In this document: positions 48,701 through 57,473 of the stretch, in pieces | Numbering within the stretch: the first letter of the stretch is position 1 | Layout of the letters: every line of letters starts with the position of its first letter | Assembly (NCBI RefSeq): GCF_013284055.1 | Contig: NZ_CP054143.1 | Coordinates: 434,001 to 498,000, forward strand | DNA from: Deefgea piscis | GTDB taxonomy: Bacteria > Pseudomonadota > Gammaproteobacteria > Burkholderiales > Chitinibacteraceae | Length of the DNA stretch: 64,000 nucleotides | Reading direction: 5' to 3' | Position numbers and translations under genes: made by a program | Notes under the pieces: generated by a model | Seen by the model: the letters and a program-made list of their open reading frames with translations, nothing else | Told to the model about the DNA's origin: nothing | The model's database searches: none

Positions 48701-51700
48701 CTACCACTTCCATTGCAATCCCAATTCAGCCTTGCCTAGCTGCTGACCTCGAGCCCAACTGCCGCCGAGTAAACCATAGTAACTCCCCCAGTTAGTCTGC
48801 TTGCTATACCCTAATTGCATTTGCCACGTCGTACTTGGCCCTGCCGCAGGTAAATACAGATTGGGAGCGGTTAACTTTAGTGCACTATCACTGCCAAATT
48901 GATGTGTAACACCAGAGCGAAGCCAAATATTTTCTTCTGTATTTATTCTCCGCTCAACTCGAATACTTGCCCCACCATACCAATGTGAAGTTTGTTCAAA
49001 GCGCCCTTTAATACTTTCATCTTGTAAATCCCAATTAAAATTTGCGTATCCAACATTTAGCTGTGGTGCGAGCGTCCAATTATCAAATACTTCAAACACC
49101 TTCCCGACGCCAAGATTCGTTGCCCAAATAGGTGCCGTCAAGGTATTGCTATAGGCATCTTCTGTTTTAACCTTTGCACGCTCATACCCGAGCAAAGCAA
49201 TAGCACGTCCATACCAACCATCCTTTTCCAATTGACCATATAAGCCTGTTTGAAAACTATTAATATCCAGATCAGCACTAGCACGTGAATGAATAAGCGC
49301 CCCCTCTCCAGAGGTATTGAGTTGATTGTGACTCCAAGCTAAAAAAGCCCCGCCCCGCCACGACTTACTATCATCAAGCTGACCATCTCGATCAATACCT
49401 ATCGTTACAGAACTCCCCCAACCATCAAATGAAAAGCCATAATCTGCACTTTGTCTTAAGTGAGTGGCATCGATTTTCATCCAAAGATCATTAGCTACAC
49501 TAGGGATAACATCTAAACGTTGTTCTATAGCGCTTAAATTACTACGTAAAATAATATCGGATATCGCAGGCAAAACACCGTACGCTGGAATTTCTGGTAA
49601 CAAACGATCGGGTTTTAATGTTGGAGATACATCAGGAGATACAGGCACAATAGGGACTGGCGGCTGTGGCGGCTGTGGCGGCTGTGGCTGCCCAGCATTC
49701 GCATCAGGCACCACAGGGGCAAATGGCGACTGTAGATACCAACTCGAGCGTCCATTTTCATTTTTTTGCACAATTTCCCATACATATGGACTTCCCTTTA
49801 AGCGAACATCATATATATTGCGCGACCCAACTGGGTTGGCCGCAATAAAAGTATCGCCCCGTGTCAACGTATTGATCGATGATTGAGCAAAACGAATTTG
49901 TTCCCCCAGTCGACCTGAGGAGCCATCGTTATTAAATTGAACACGTGTTGTTCCAGATAAGTTACCGTCAATTTGCAACATCGATGACTTTTCAAGATTT
50001 GCTGAAACATGATCAACTAAAAGACCATTGGTACTTTGAAATGGGCCTAAGACATTTAAAGTAGAAAATTGCCCTCCTCCCCCTAAAGCAATCGTCCCCG
50101 CATTATTCAATCCGGCAGTCAGTTGCGCATTCACAGGCACATTCAAAGTACCTGAATTCGTTAACGTTGCATTACTTGCTAAAGCCAGATTACCTGCCAT
50201 CACCAAGGTTGCACCGCGATGAATATTAATTGCACCCCAATTTTGTAAATCAAGCACATTCGTAAGCGAACGACCATCGACAATCGTTGCTGCAGAAATA
50301 ACAGCACCATTCAAAAGTGATAATTGATTTAACCCAGTGCTATCGCGCAAGTTGTTCATACTGGAAAGATCAGTTCGAAGTAAATCAATCTGATTATCAC
50401 GACCAGTAATCGTTAACGTTCCATCAACTTTACCGCCCTGTAAAATCAATTGATTATTCGAACCCGAGACTATTGTTGTACCAGCCAAAGTTCCCGCCGC
50501 CAACCAAGCTTGCCCGCCGCTACCTGAAATATTTAGCTCACTCACTGTGCCGCCATTATTGAGCATCCGTCCGCCATTCAAATGGACCCCTGTTGCGATG
50601 CCGCCTAGCGATACAGTCTGCCGTCCGCCCGAATTGATGCTCGTATTTTCAGCAGCCCCGCCAGACAAAACAAATTGGCTTGCGGAGAGCAGTTGCGTAT
50701 CAATCACTCGGCCACCCGATGCAATTTGCTGCGTGCCAGCATTCAATGTATTGCCACTGGCAATGCCGCCAGCCTCAATAAACTGACGTCCACCATTAAC
50801 CACCGTGTTATTTGCACGCCCCAGCACGACTTGATCAGCAGCCCCCAAAATAGTCGCACTAGCAACGCCACCGAACTCTACTCTTTGACTACCAGCAGTC
50901 ACTGTTGTTGCGGATGCAAGACCACCAGACAAAACTTGCTGAGTGCCGCCATTAAGCCATGTATCTTTCGCAAGTCCGCCCGCGCTAATAAACTGTCTAC
51001 CGCCTTGATCAATCACATTCCGCGTAGCAATACCTTCTATTGTTTGATCGCTACCACTGCCAACCGTAGTGTCAAATGCTTGCCCACCTGCGCCAACATC
51101 CTGACTACTATCATTAAGAATGGTTTGCTTTGCGACACCACCAGACAGAATTCCTTGATTACTATTCCCATTTAATGTCGTAGATACCGCAGAACCCCCA
51201 GCAACCAGCTGATCTGCTCCTGCATTTAAAGTCGTTAAACTCGCCACACCGGCGAGAATATCTTGGGAGCCCCCCGAAATAACCGTATTAGTCACCGAGC
51301 CTTGAACATTCTGCGCGCCATTTTTTTCGATCAAAGTATTCGTCGCCGAACCACCAGCAAAAACACTTTGCGTTCCAGAAACTATCTGCGTACCAGATGC
51401 AAGGCCTCCACTAGAGACGTACTGATTACTCCCAGATAAAACGGTGGTATTCGTTGCCACACCACCGGCCGAAATAACCTGGCTACCAGAAATCACTGTC
51501 GTTGTTGTCGCCAAACCACCTGATAGCACTCCTTGATACCCATTACTTACCACCGTCTGTACTGCTTGTCCGCCGCTCTGCACCAACTGAACACCAGCCC
51601 CAACAATATTTGTATTGTTGGCTAATCCAGCGTTATATTGATAGCCCGTGTTAATTAAAGCGGAGTTCACCACCCCTCCCGCAGAAATATACTGTCGGCC

Positions 51701-52069
51701 GGTAATGTTACTTTGATCTGCTCGCCCACCAGAATTCACGTACTGGCTCCCCACCACATCATTGGCTTGTAACAGCCCGCCAGAATAAACAATTTGTTTG
51801 CCATCGATGTGTGACGACCTCACTACGCCTCCCGACGAAACCTCTTGTGTCGCTGGCGTCGTAACTAAGCTATTACTCACCACACCACCATCGATGACGT
51901 ATTGAGTCCCTGAATCGACCGTCTCTCCAGAAACAGTACTCGTTACTGGTGTGGTATATGCCTGCACCAACGATGAAGGTATCAATAGTACGAACAGTAA
52001 ACGAGATAGAAAAATCGATCTGGAAAAACGACGAAGGCCATACCGCAAGTTTTGAGTGCGAAATTTCAT
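48701..52069 (-). CDS. AIDA-like autotransporter adhesin, probably heptosylated
   Basis: A type Va autotransporter of 1122 residues. It has an extended signal peptide (to about residue 37, LVQAYTT). A passenger of about 25 repeats of 17-19 residues follows, from about 51 to 545, with the pattern xQxVxSGGxAxxTxVxxG. These are the strand-loop-strand repeats that are O-heptosylated on Ser in AIDA-I and TibA. Then come a beta-helix part, a Pro-rich linker (PQPPQPPQPP), and a C-terminal beta-barrel of about 270 residues ending in LGLQWKW. The glycosyltransferase gene is 16 bases upstream in the same direction. An AGAGGT ribosome site precedes the ATG. It is a likely surface adhesin for aggregation or biofilm. 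Confidence 0.9.
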   Translation of the reverse strand: MKFRTQNLRYGLRRFSRSIFLSRLLFVLLIPSSLVQAYTTPVTSTVSGETVDSGTQYVIDGGVVSNSLVTTPATQEVSSGGVVRSSHIDGKQIVYSGGLLQANDVVGSQYVNSGGRADQSNITGRQYISAGGVVNSALINTGYQYNAGLANNTNIVGAGVQLVQSGGQAVQTVVSNGYQGVLSGGLATTTTVISGSQVISAGGVATNTTVLSGSNQYVSSGGLASGTQIVSGTQSVFAGGSATNTLIEKNGAQNVQGSVTNTVISGGSQDILAGVASLTTLNAGADQLVAGGSAVSTTLNGNSNQGILSGGVAKQTILNDSSQDVGAGGQAFDTTVGSGSDQTIEGIATRNVIDQGGRQFISAGGLAKDTWLNGGTQQVLSGGLASATTVTAGSQRVEFGGVASATILGAADQVVLGRANNTVVNGGRQFIEAGGIASGNTLNAGTQQIASGGRVIDTQLLSASQFVLSGGAAENTSINSGGRQTVSLGGIATGVHLNGGRMLNNGGTVSELNISGSGGQAWLAAGTLAGTTIVSGSNNQLILQGGKVDGTLTITGRDNQIDLLRTDLSSMNNLRDSTGLNQLSLLNGAVISAATIVDGRSLTNVLDLQNWGAINIHRGATLVMAGNLALASNATLTNSGTLNVPVNAQLTAGLNNAGTIALGGGGQFSTLNVLGPFQSTNGLLVDHVSANLEKSSMLQIDGNLSGTTRVQFNNDGSSGRLGEQIRFAQSSINTLTRGDTFIAANPVGSRNIYDVRLKGSPYVWEIVQKNENGRSSWYLQSPFAPVVPDANAGQPQPPQPPQPPVPIVPVSPDVSPTLKPDRLLPEIPAYGVLPAISDIILRSNLSAIEQRLDVIPSVANDLWMKIDATHLRQSADYGFSFDGWGSSVTIGIDRDGQLDDSKSWRGGAFLAWSHNQLNTSGEGALIHSRASADLDINSFQTGLYGQLEKDGWYGRAIALLGYERAKVKTEDAYSNTLTAPIWATNLGVGKVFEVFDNWTLAPQLNVGYANFNWDLQDESIKGRFEQTSHWYGGASIRVERRINTEENIWLRSGVTHQFGSDSALKLTAPNLYLPAAGPSTTWQMQLGYSKQTNWGSYYGLLGGSWARGQQLGKAELGLQWKW
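49659..49689. repeat. Tandem 9-base repeat in autotransporter linker
   Basis: A 9-base unit (GGCGGCTGT on the plus strand) is repeated three times plus a partial copy. It encodes the PQP-type linker between passenger and barrel. The unit is a multiple of three, so copy-number change would alter linker length without a frameshift. Confidence 0.7.
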
Positions 52070-52085
52070 TGATTACCTCTTTCAC

Positions 52086-53282
52086 TTAGACGATTAAAGC
52101 TCGCCGTGGCACACGATTTAATGTATCGATCACTTGCAACGGTGTAATTAAGCGCGTGCATTCAAATTGCCGAGGGGTATCTTTATGCCGAGGACACCAA
52201 AAAAAATCCGCATGATCAAAACTATGTCGAGGATCATTCCAGCAACTATTACAAGTGTGATGATTGAAAATACGATAAGGGGTGTAAAATTCATTAATTG
52301 GATGAGTAAAACCGCTAATCAAAGCGACAGGCGTTGCTACCGACCACGCCAACCAAGCAAGCCCGCTTGATAGTCCAACAAAAAACTCAGCATGGCGAAT
52401 TAATTCCGCCCGCTCCAGCAACGGCAAATCACCCGTGAAATCTTCTGCGCCATGGGGTAACGTGGTCCAAGTTAAGCCACTGCCATGACATGATTTTTGA
52501 TCAATACACAGAACACGCAAACCCTGTTCCTTCAGGTGTTTCACAACCTCAATCCATCCGGTTGGATGATTCCAATATTTGCATTGCGTAGAACTTTGCA
52601 CCGCAATACAGACATAAGGTTCAACAATTCGCCGAGGAGCTTCCAGTGATGTAATTTGTGCAGGCTCCTCTCGAGGATCCACCCCCAATAGATGCCCAGC
52701 AGTACGATGCAAACCAACCAAACGAAAATCCCCAGGTTGATAATAATGTTCATCATCACCAAAAAACAAACCCAAGTAATAAGTCGCATAAAACTCAGAC
52801 GTATTAATTTCTTCTGGAGTAACAAAACGAATCGTTGGATTTGCTTGAGCAAAAAGAGGAATTAAATTTGCAGCCATTGAACAGGTAAGGTGACAGCGAT
52901 GCTCTGCAGCAAAACGTGCCGCATAAGGAAACCAAGCCAACACATCCCCTAAAGTACCCACCGGAAACTGAATCAAAACAGGCTGGTCTTGCAAACTCAA
53001 GCGATGATCCAAGATTTTTTGATCTTTGTTCCACACCTCTATATGAAACGGAACAAAGTACTTCTTACTACTCATGACCATGCCTGCGCCAATTTGCGTT
53101 TCAAACAAAATATTATGGGTTTGCAAATCAGATAACCGCACTCGCCACTCGCCATCGGGCAACTGAACACGCGCACCATCATTAAAATCAAAGAAAATCT
53201 TAGATTCAGACAACTGAGTTGGTGGATTGACTGCAGGAACAAAACAAGTCAAATGCACAGAAGAAGATAAAGGAGCATTCAT
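52086..53282 (-). CDS. Autotransporter heptosyltransferase (TibC/Aah type)
   Basis: A 398-residue cytoplasmic glycosyltransferase of the bacterial autotransporter heptosyltransferase family. These enzymes move heptose from ADP-heptose to Ser in the strand-loop-strand repeats. It has an N-terminal beta region, PVGTLGDVLAWFPYA (the Asp at 113 fits the proposed catalytic position), GT-B nucleotide-binding region (CIAVQSSTQCKYW, FVGLSSGLAWLAW), and the C-terminal iron-finger with four Cys (344, 347, 363, 375). It sits upstream of the autotransporter with 16 bases between, the same order as in tibC-tibA and aah-aidA. Confidence 0.9.
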   Translation of the reverse strand: MNAPLSSSVHLTCFVPAVNPPTQLSESKIFFDFNDGARVQLPDGEWRVRLSDLQTHNILFETQIGAGMVMSSKKYFVPFHIEVWNKDQKILDHRLSLQDQPVLIQFPVGTLGDVLAWFPYAARFAAEHRCHLTCSMAANLIPLFAQANPTIRFVTPEEINTSEFYATYYLGLFFGDDEHYYQPGDFRLVGLHRTAGHLLGVDPREEPAQITSLEAPRRIVEPYVCIAVQSSTQCKYWNHPTGWIEVVKHLKEQGLRVLCIDQKSCHGSGLTWTTLPHGAEDFTGDLPLLERAELIRHAEFFVGLSSGLAWLAWSVATPVALISGFTHPINEFYTPYRIFNHHTCNSCWNDPRHSFDHADFFWCPRHKDTPRQFECTRLITPLQVIDTLNRVPRRALIV

Positions 53283-54171
53283 CTGAATAGCTAAAATTTA
53301 AAAATAGTTTTTTAGCATAGACCAGTAAGAAGCCGTTGCTGCGATAAATAAGCTAAACCACTGCAAACAGAAGGAGTACAAGCATTTTTTAAATGCAAAA
53401 AAAGCACCTAGCGTTTTCGTTAAGAGCTTTAATTTACTGGTGGACCTGCACGAGGCTTTAGATAAATTACCCCAAACCCCAGATGGATTTAACCCATTCT
53501 CACCGACATTAGTGTTCTCAGTTACATGAAGCTACTTAAGATTGTTGCATTGCAACTCCGCAACCTGATGATCAAAGTCCCCCACCATCACCCGCTCGCT
53601 TAATAACTCAAACAGCGTATTTTGGTTTCTAGCATGCTACACCGATGATAGCCCAACCACTTTTCCAGATCGTCCGACCCAAGTATTTGATTGGGGGATT
53701 ACCGACTCAAGCGAGCTATTGAAACCACCAAATCCCTCAGCGCACAAAGTGTGAAATCACGGGATTTTTACGACAGGTGTTGATGCTGAAACTAGAAATA
53801 TAAAAGGCCACTAGTTATCAGGTGCGGCCCAAATTATTTCAAATCTATGCCAAAGCACTCTTTGAACGAAGTCTCATTCTTGATTTGGTATGTGTTCCGA
53901 CAATCAAAAATTCACCTAACTTGAAGCATCTCAAATCAATGCGTCAATGTGAGTGGCCCACGGCACTACAGGTAACATGATGAGTAGCACATCGCCCATT
54001 CATTGAGACATCAGGCAAATAGCCCAAATTTTTATCGACAAAATGAAATTTAGCTGTCAAAAAAAGTCAGTAATTAGTACAAATAAATTGTATCTGACCA
54101 ATAATGAATGTCTGTAACTGCTGAGTTTGTACTATTTATATTTACGTCGAAACTACATACTAGGATGTGCA
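53283..54171. other. Long non-coding gap with decayed sequence
   Basis: About 890 bases before the HDOD gene show only short, broken frames on both strands, suggesting decayed coding sequence. One minus-strand stretch reads ELLSERVMVGDFDHQVAEL before a stop, but no family was recognised. It includes the degenerate tRNA-end/terminator copy at 53397-53453. Confidence 0.5.
53397..53453 (-). repeat. Degenerate copy of tRNA 3' end plus terminator
   Basis: 57 bases match 55298-55354 at 44 positions without gaps, same orientation. The match covers the T-run, terminator hairpin and the last bases of the CAT tRNA, including CCACCAGTAA. It no longer belongs to a complete tRNA. The hairpin remains pairable with several changes. 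Confidence 0.6.
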
Positions 54172-55050
54172 ATGTCATTAAGCCCCACGGCGTTACCCGC
54201 TGAAATTTCCAGTGCTGAAATCGACAAAGTATTTTCAATTATTGACATACCTTCTTGTCCAGCTATTGTTGCCAAGGTCTTGGCGGAAGTACAGAAAGAT
54301 AATCCTGATATTCGAACGCTGGCACAGTCAATCTCGGCTGACGCAGGAATGGCAGCAGCTTCGTTGCGATTGGCAAATTCGCCATTATTTCGAGTCGGTA
54401 AGCAAACCAGTAGTGTGCTGGAGGCTATTGAGCGCCTAGGGATGCGTAATATTTCATGCGTCATAATTGCGACGGCTCTAAAGTCTTCAATGAGTGGAAT
54501 ATCAGGTGAGTCTGTAAATCAATTTTGGATTAAGGCCTCTAGCATTGCTTTAGCAGCAGGCATGATTGCCAAGCGCCAGTTTGGTGTTGCACCTGATGCG
54601 GCCTATACCTATGCCCTGTTTCATAATGCGGGTCAGCCGTTGATGATGCAACGTTTTCCTGAATATCCCGCGCTGATTACAGAGTGTCGTAATAATGGAC
54701 GCATGCTCATCAGCGCAGAAGATCAATACTTCCCTTGTACACATCCAATTATTGGCTCTTTATTGGTCCGAAACTGGGGGCTAGCACCCTTAGTGGGACT
54801 GGCGATTCGATTCCATCATGAGCCAGATGTGTACGACTTACCCGATCAATCCTTGCCTGGTGGTGCGGTTTCATTGATTGCAGTCACGCATATCGCCGAA
54901 TTTTTATCCGATGAGATGGATTGCGAGCCTGATCTGGAGGTGGGTGCGCAAAACTTCCAGCGAGCTCTAGAGCATTTTGGGATTGAATTAAATGAACTTG
55001 ATGAGCTAAGGGATGTCGTTTCGCAATCGCGCCAGAATGATGCGAGTTAG
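54172..55050 (+). CDS. HDOD-domain protein
   Basis: A 292-residue protein made mostly of one HDOD domain. IPSCPAIVAKVLAEVQKDNPDIRTLAQSI, then ASLRLANSPLF, LGMRNISCVIIATAL and ALFHNAGQPLM follow the family order. HDOD proteins are related to HD phosphohydrolases but usually lack catalytic residues, and act in signalling, often with chemotaxis or cyclic di-GMP systems. The start at 54172 has an AGGA site. The longer frame from 54127 has no good ribosome site. It stands alone with long non-coding DNA on both sides. Confidence 0.88.
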   Translation: MSLSPTALPAEISSAEIDKVFSIIDIPSCPAIVAKVLAEVQKDNPDIRTLAQSISADAGMAAASLRLANSPLFRVGKQTSSVLEAIERLGMRNISCVIIATALKSSMSGISGESVNQFWIKASSIALAAGMIAKRQFGVAPDAAYTYALFHNAGQPLMMQRFPEYPALITECRNNGRMLISAEDQYFPCTHPIIGSLLVRNWGLAPLVGLAIRFHHEPDVYDLPDQSLPGGAVSLIAVTHIAEFLSDEMDCEPDLEVGAQNFQRALEHFGIELNELDELRDVVSQSRQNDAS

Positions 55051-55294
55051 GGTATGTTGTAGCGTACTGAATCAAGACCAGATTGAGCACGCACAAATTA
55101 TTAGATGAACGGAGGTCACTCGAGTAACCCGCAAAACCGATACTTTGTGTAAATGCGTAACCGTTTTAAATTCTATTGAATTTCGTAAACAAATAGAATA
55201 GACCTATTTTCTGCAGCAAAATCGACCGCCGATGATAGTGCTATTTTATTAGCTAGCGACAAACTGGCTATCCGGAACAGTTCAAATAGTTTGA

Positions 55295-55330
55295 ACAAAA
55301 AAAAGGACCTAGCATTGCTGCTAAGTCCTT
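55295..55330 (-). terminator. Terminator after rpoD and tRNA(CAT)
   Basis: The 12-base arms (55319-55330 and 55303-55314) pair with one G-U pair around a 4-base loop. On the minus strand a T6+ run follows. A strong intrinsic terminator. Confidence 0.9.
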
Positions 55331-55338
55331 GATTTTAC

Positions 55339-55415
55339 TGGTGGGCCTTCACGGACTTGAACCGTGGACCAAAGGATTATGAGTCCTCTGCTCTAACCAA
55401 CTGAGCTAAAGGCCC
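55339..55415 (-). tRNA. tRNA with CAT anticodon (Ile2 or elongator Met)
   Basis: A 77-base cloverleaf with acceptor stem GGGCCTT/AAGGCCC, anticodon loop CTCATAA and encoded CCA. C-G pairs at positions 4-69 and 5-68 and the GGTTCAAGTCC T-arm resemble tRNA-Ile2, whose C34 is changed to lysidine by TilS. Elongator tRNA-Met in E. coli differs at those pairs. Identity stays open. It lies 15 bases after rpoD. Confidence 0.9.
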
Positions 55416-55430
55416 GAAAGGATTGCTATT

Positions 55431-57371
55431 CTACTGTTCGCTGGCGTTATTTTCAATAAAACTCTTCAATCTTTCTGAACGAGTTGGATGACGCAGCTTA
55501 CGTAGAGCCTTGGCTTCAATTTGACGAATCCGCTCACGCGTTACATCAAACTGTTTACCAACTTCTTCGAGCGTATGATCAGTACTCATATCAATACCAA
55601 AACGCATGCGTAGCACTTTGGCTTCACGTGGTGTTAAGGTATCAAGCACTTCTTTGGTCGCTTCACGCAAACCGGCATAAACGGCAGCATCAGCAGGCGC
55701 CATATTATTAGCGTCTTCAATAAAATCACCGAGGTGTGAATCATCATCATCACCAATCGGCGTTTCCATTGAAATCGGCTCTTTGGCGATTTTAAGGATT
55801 TTGCGAATTTTGTCTTCCGGCATTTCCATGCGTTCAGCCAATTCTTCAGGTGTTGCTTCGTTACCTGTTTCTTGCAAAATCTGGCGCTGAATACGGTTCA
55901 TCTTATTGATCGTTTCGATCATATGTACCGGAATACGAATCGTGCGTGCTTGGTCAGCAATCGAGCGAGTAATCGCCTGACGAATCCACCATGTGGCATA
56001 TGTTGAGAACTTATAACCACGGCGATATTCGAATTTATCTACTGCTTTCATCAAGCCGATATTGCCTTCCTGAATCAAATCAAGGAATTGCAAACCACGG
56101 TTGGTGTATTTTTTGGCGATAGAAATCACCAAACGCAAGTTGGCTTCAATCATTTCGCGCTTTGCGCGTTTGGCCTTAGCTTCACCCGTCGACATATGGC
56201 GGCTAATTTCTTTCAACTCACGAATACTCAAACGCGCTGACTCTTGCAGTTCGTTGAGTTTTTGCTGTTGCTCCATGATCGCGTGTTTATAACGGAACAT
56301 GATGCCGGAGTAACTTTTTTCTGCCGCGATTTCTTCCGAAACCCACGTCAAATCAGTTTCACGCCCAGGAAAATTTTTGATGAAATAATCACGTGGCATA
56401 CCGACACGGCGCGTGCATAAATCCATGATTTGGCGTTCATGCGTGCGAATATCATCGACCATTCCGCGCAATACATCGCATAGCGATTCAACTTGACGAG
56501 CAGAAAAACGAATTTTCTGGAACTCAATCGCAATCGATTGCTGTAGCAAGATATAGGTTGGTGATGCTGTGCCGTGATCAATCAATGCTTCAAGCATCCG
56601 ACCGTAAAGGTCGTTAATCACTTCAAAATGTTCACGCGCTTGAGTTTTTAGTAGCTCTAGATTGGCACTAGCAGCTGCGGCGCCACCATCATCTTCGGCT
56701 TCTTCCTCATCATCACCGTCACTCTCTTCGAGCACGGCATCAGGATCAGGCAAATCTAGCGCAGTCTCTTCTTCTTCAACCGCGTTTGGATCGATAAAGC
56801 CGTCGATGACATCATCAATACGAATTTCATCATTCAAACCACGTTCGACCAAATCAATAATTTGAGCAATCGTCGTTGGACATGCCGAAATGGCCGTGAT
56901 CATGTGCTTTAAGCCGTCTTCGATGCGTTTGGCGATTTCAATTTCGCCTTCACGCGTCAAGAGCTCAACGGTTCCCATTTCGCGCATATACATGCGGACA
57001 GGATCCGTTGTACGGCCAAAGTCAGCATCGACTGAAGACAGAGCAGCTTCAGCTTCTTCCGCTGCATCTTCATCTGCCACCGCGGCAGGCGCGTCGGACA
57101 TCAACAGATCTTCAGCATCAGGAGCTTCGTCGTAGACTTGGATCCCCATATTGGAGATCATGCTGATAATGCCTTCGATTTGCTCGGCATCCAACATGTC
57201 TTCTGGGAGGTGATCGTTAATCTCGGCGTACGTGAGGTAACCACGTTCCTTACCGAGGACGATTAGCGTCTTAAATTTGGCTTTGCGTTCTTCAGGGTCG
57301 AGTTTTTCCTCGGCCTGTTTGCCGCCGTTTAATTCAAGATTATCTTTATTTAGTTTTTGATCTGCTGCCAT
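55431..57371 (-). CDS. rpoD: RNA polymerase primary sigma factor RpoD (sigma-70)
   Basis: The housekeeping sigma factor, 646 residues. It has region 1.1 at the N-terminus, region 1.2 ([21 protein letters not shown]), a long acidic non-conserved insert (about 190-240), and region 2 with [33 protein letters not shown] in parts and [15 protein letters not shown] for -10 binding. Region 3 follows, then region 4 with [26 protein letters not shown] for -35 binding. Starting at 57371 (MAADQKLN) gives the usual N-terminus. The longer frame has no fitting ribosome site. It lies downstream of dnaG. Confidence 0.98.
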   Translation of the reverse strand: MAADQKLNKDNLELNGGKQAEEKLDPEERKAKFKTLIVLGKERGYLTYAEINDHLPEDMLDAEQIEGIISMISNMGIQVYDEAPDAEDLLMSDAPAAVADEDAAEEAEAALSSVDADFGRTTDPVRMYMREMGTVELLTREGEIEIAKRIEDGLKHMITAISACPTTIAQIIDLVERGLNDEIRIDDVIDGFIDPNAVEEEETALDLPDPDAVLEESDGDDEEEAEDDGGAAAASANLELLKTQAREHFEVINDLYGRMLEALIDHGTASPTYILLQQSIAIEFQKIRFSARQVESLCDVLRGMVDDIRTHERQIMDLCTRRVGMPRDYFIKNFPGRETDLTWVSEEIAAEKSYSGIMFRYKHAIMEQQQKLNELQESARLSIRELKEISRHMSTGEAKAKRAKREMIEANLRLVISIAKKYTNRGLQFLDLIQEGNIGLMKAVDKFEYRRGYKFSTYATWWIRQAITRSIADQARTIRIPVHMIETINKMNRIQRQILQETGNEATPEELAERMEMPEDKIRKILKIAKEPISMETPIGDDDDSHLGDFIEDANNMAPADAAVYAGLREATKEVLDTLTPREAKVLRMRFGIDMSTDHTLEEVGKQFDVTRERIRQIEAKALRKLRHPTRSERLKSFIENNASEQ

Positions 57372-57473
57372 GACTCTGCTTGGGTGTCTAGCAAAACCGA
57401 GAATTATACCAGACATCGAAGGGTTTTGTCCCCGACATCGGAAGTGAAGAGCCCATTTGACCCCTTCACTTAG

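Noticed and set aside
49464-51175. Plus-strand frames across the autotransporter gene
   Set aside because: They mirror the repeat-rich minus-strand coding sequence and have no recognisable domains.
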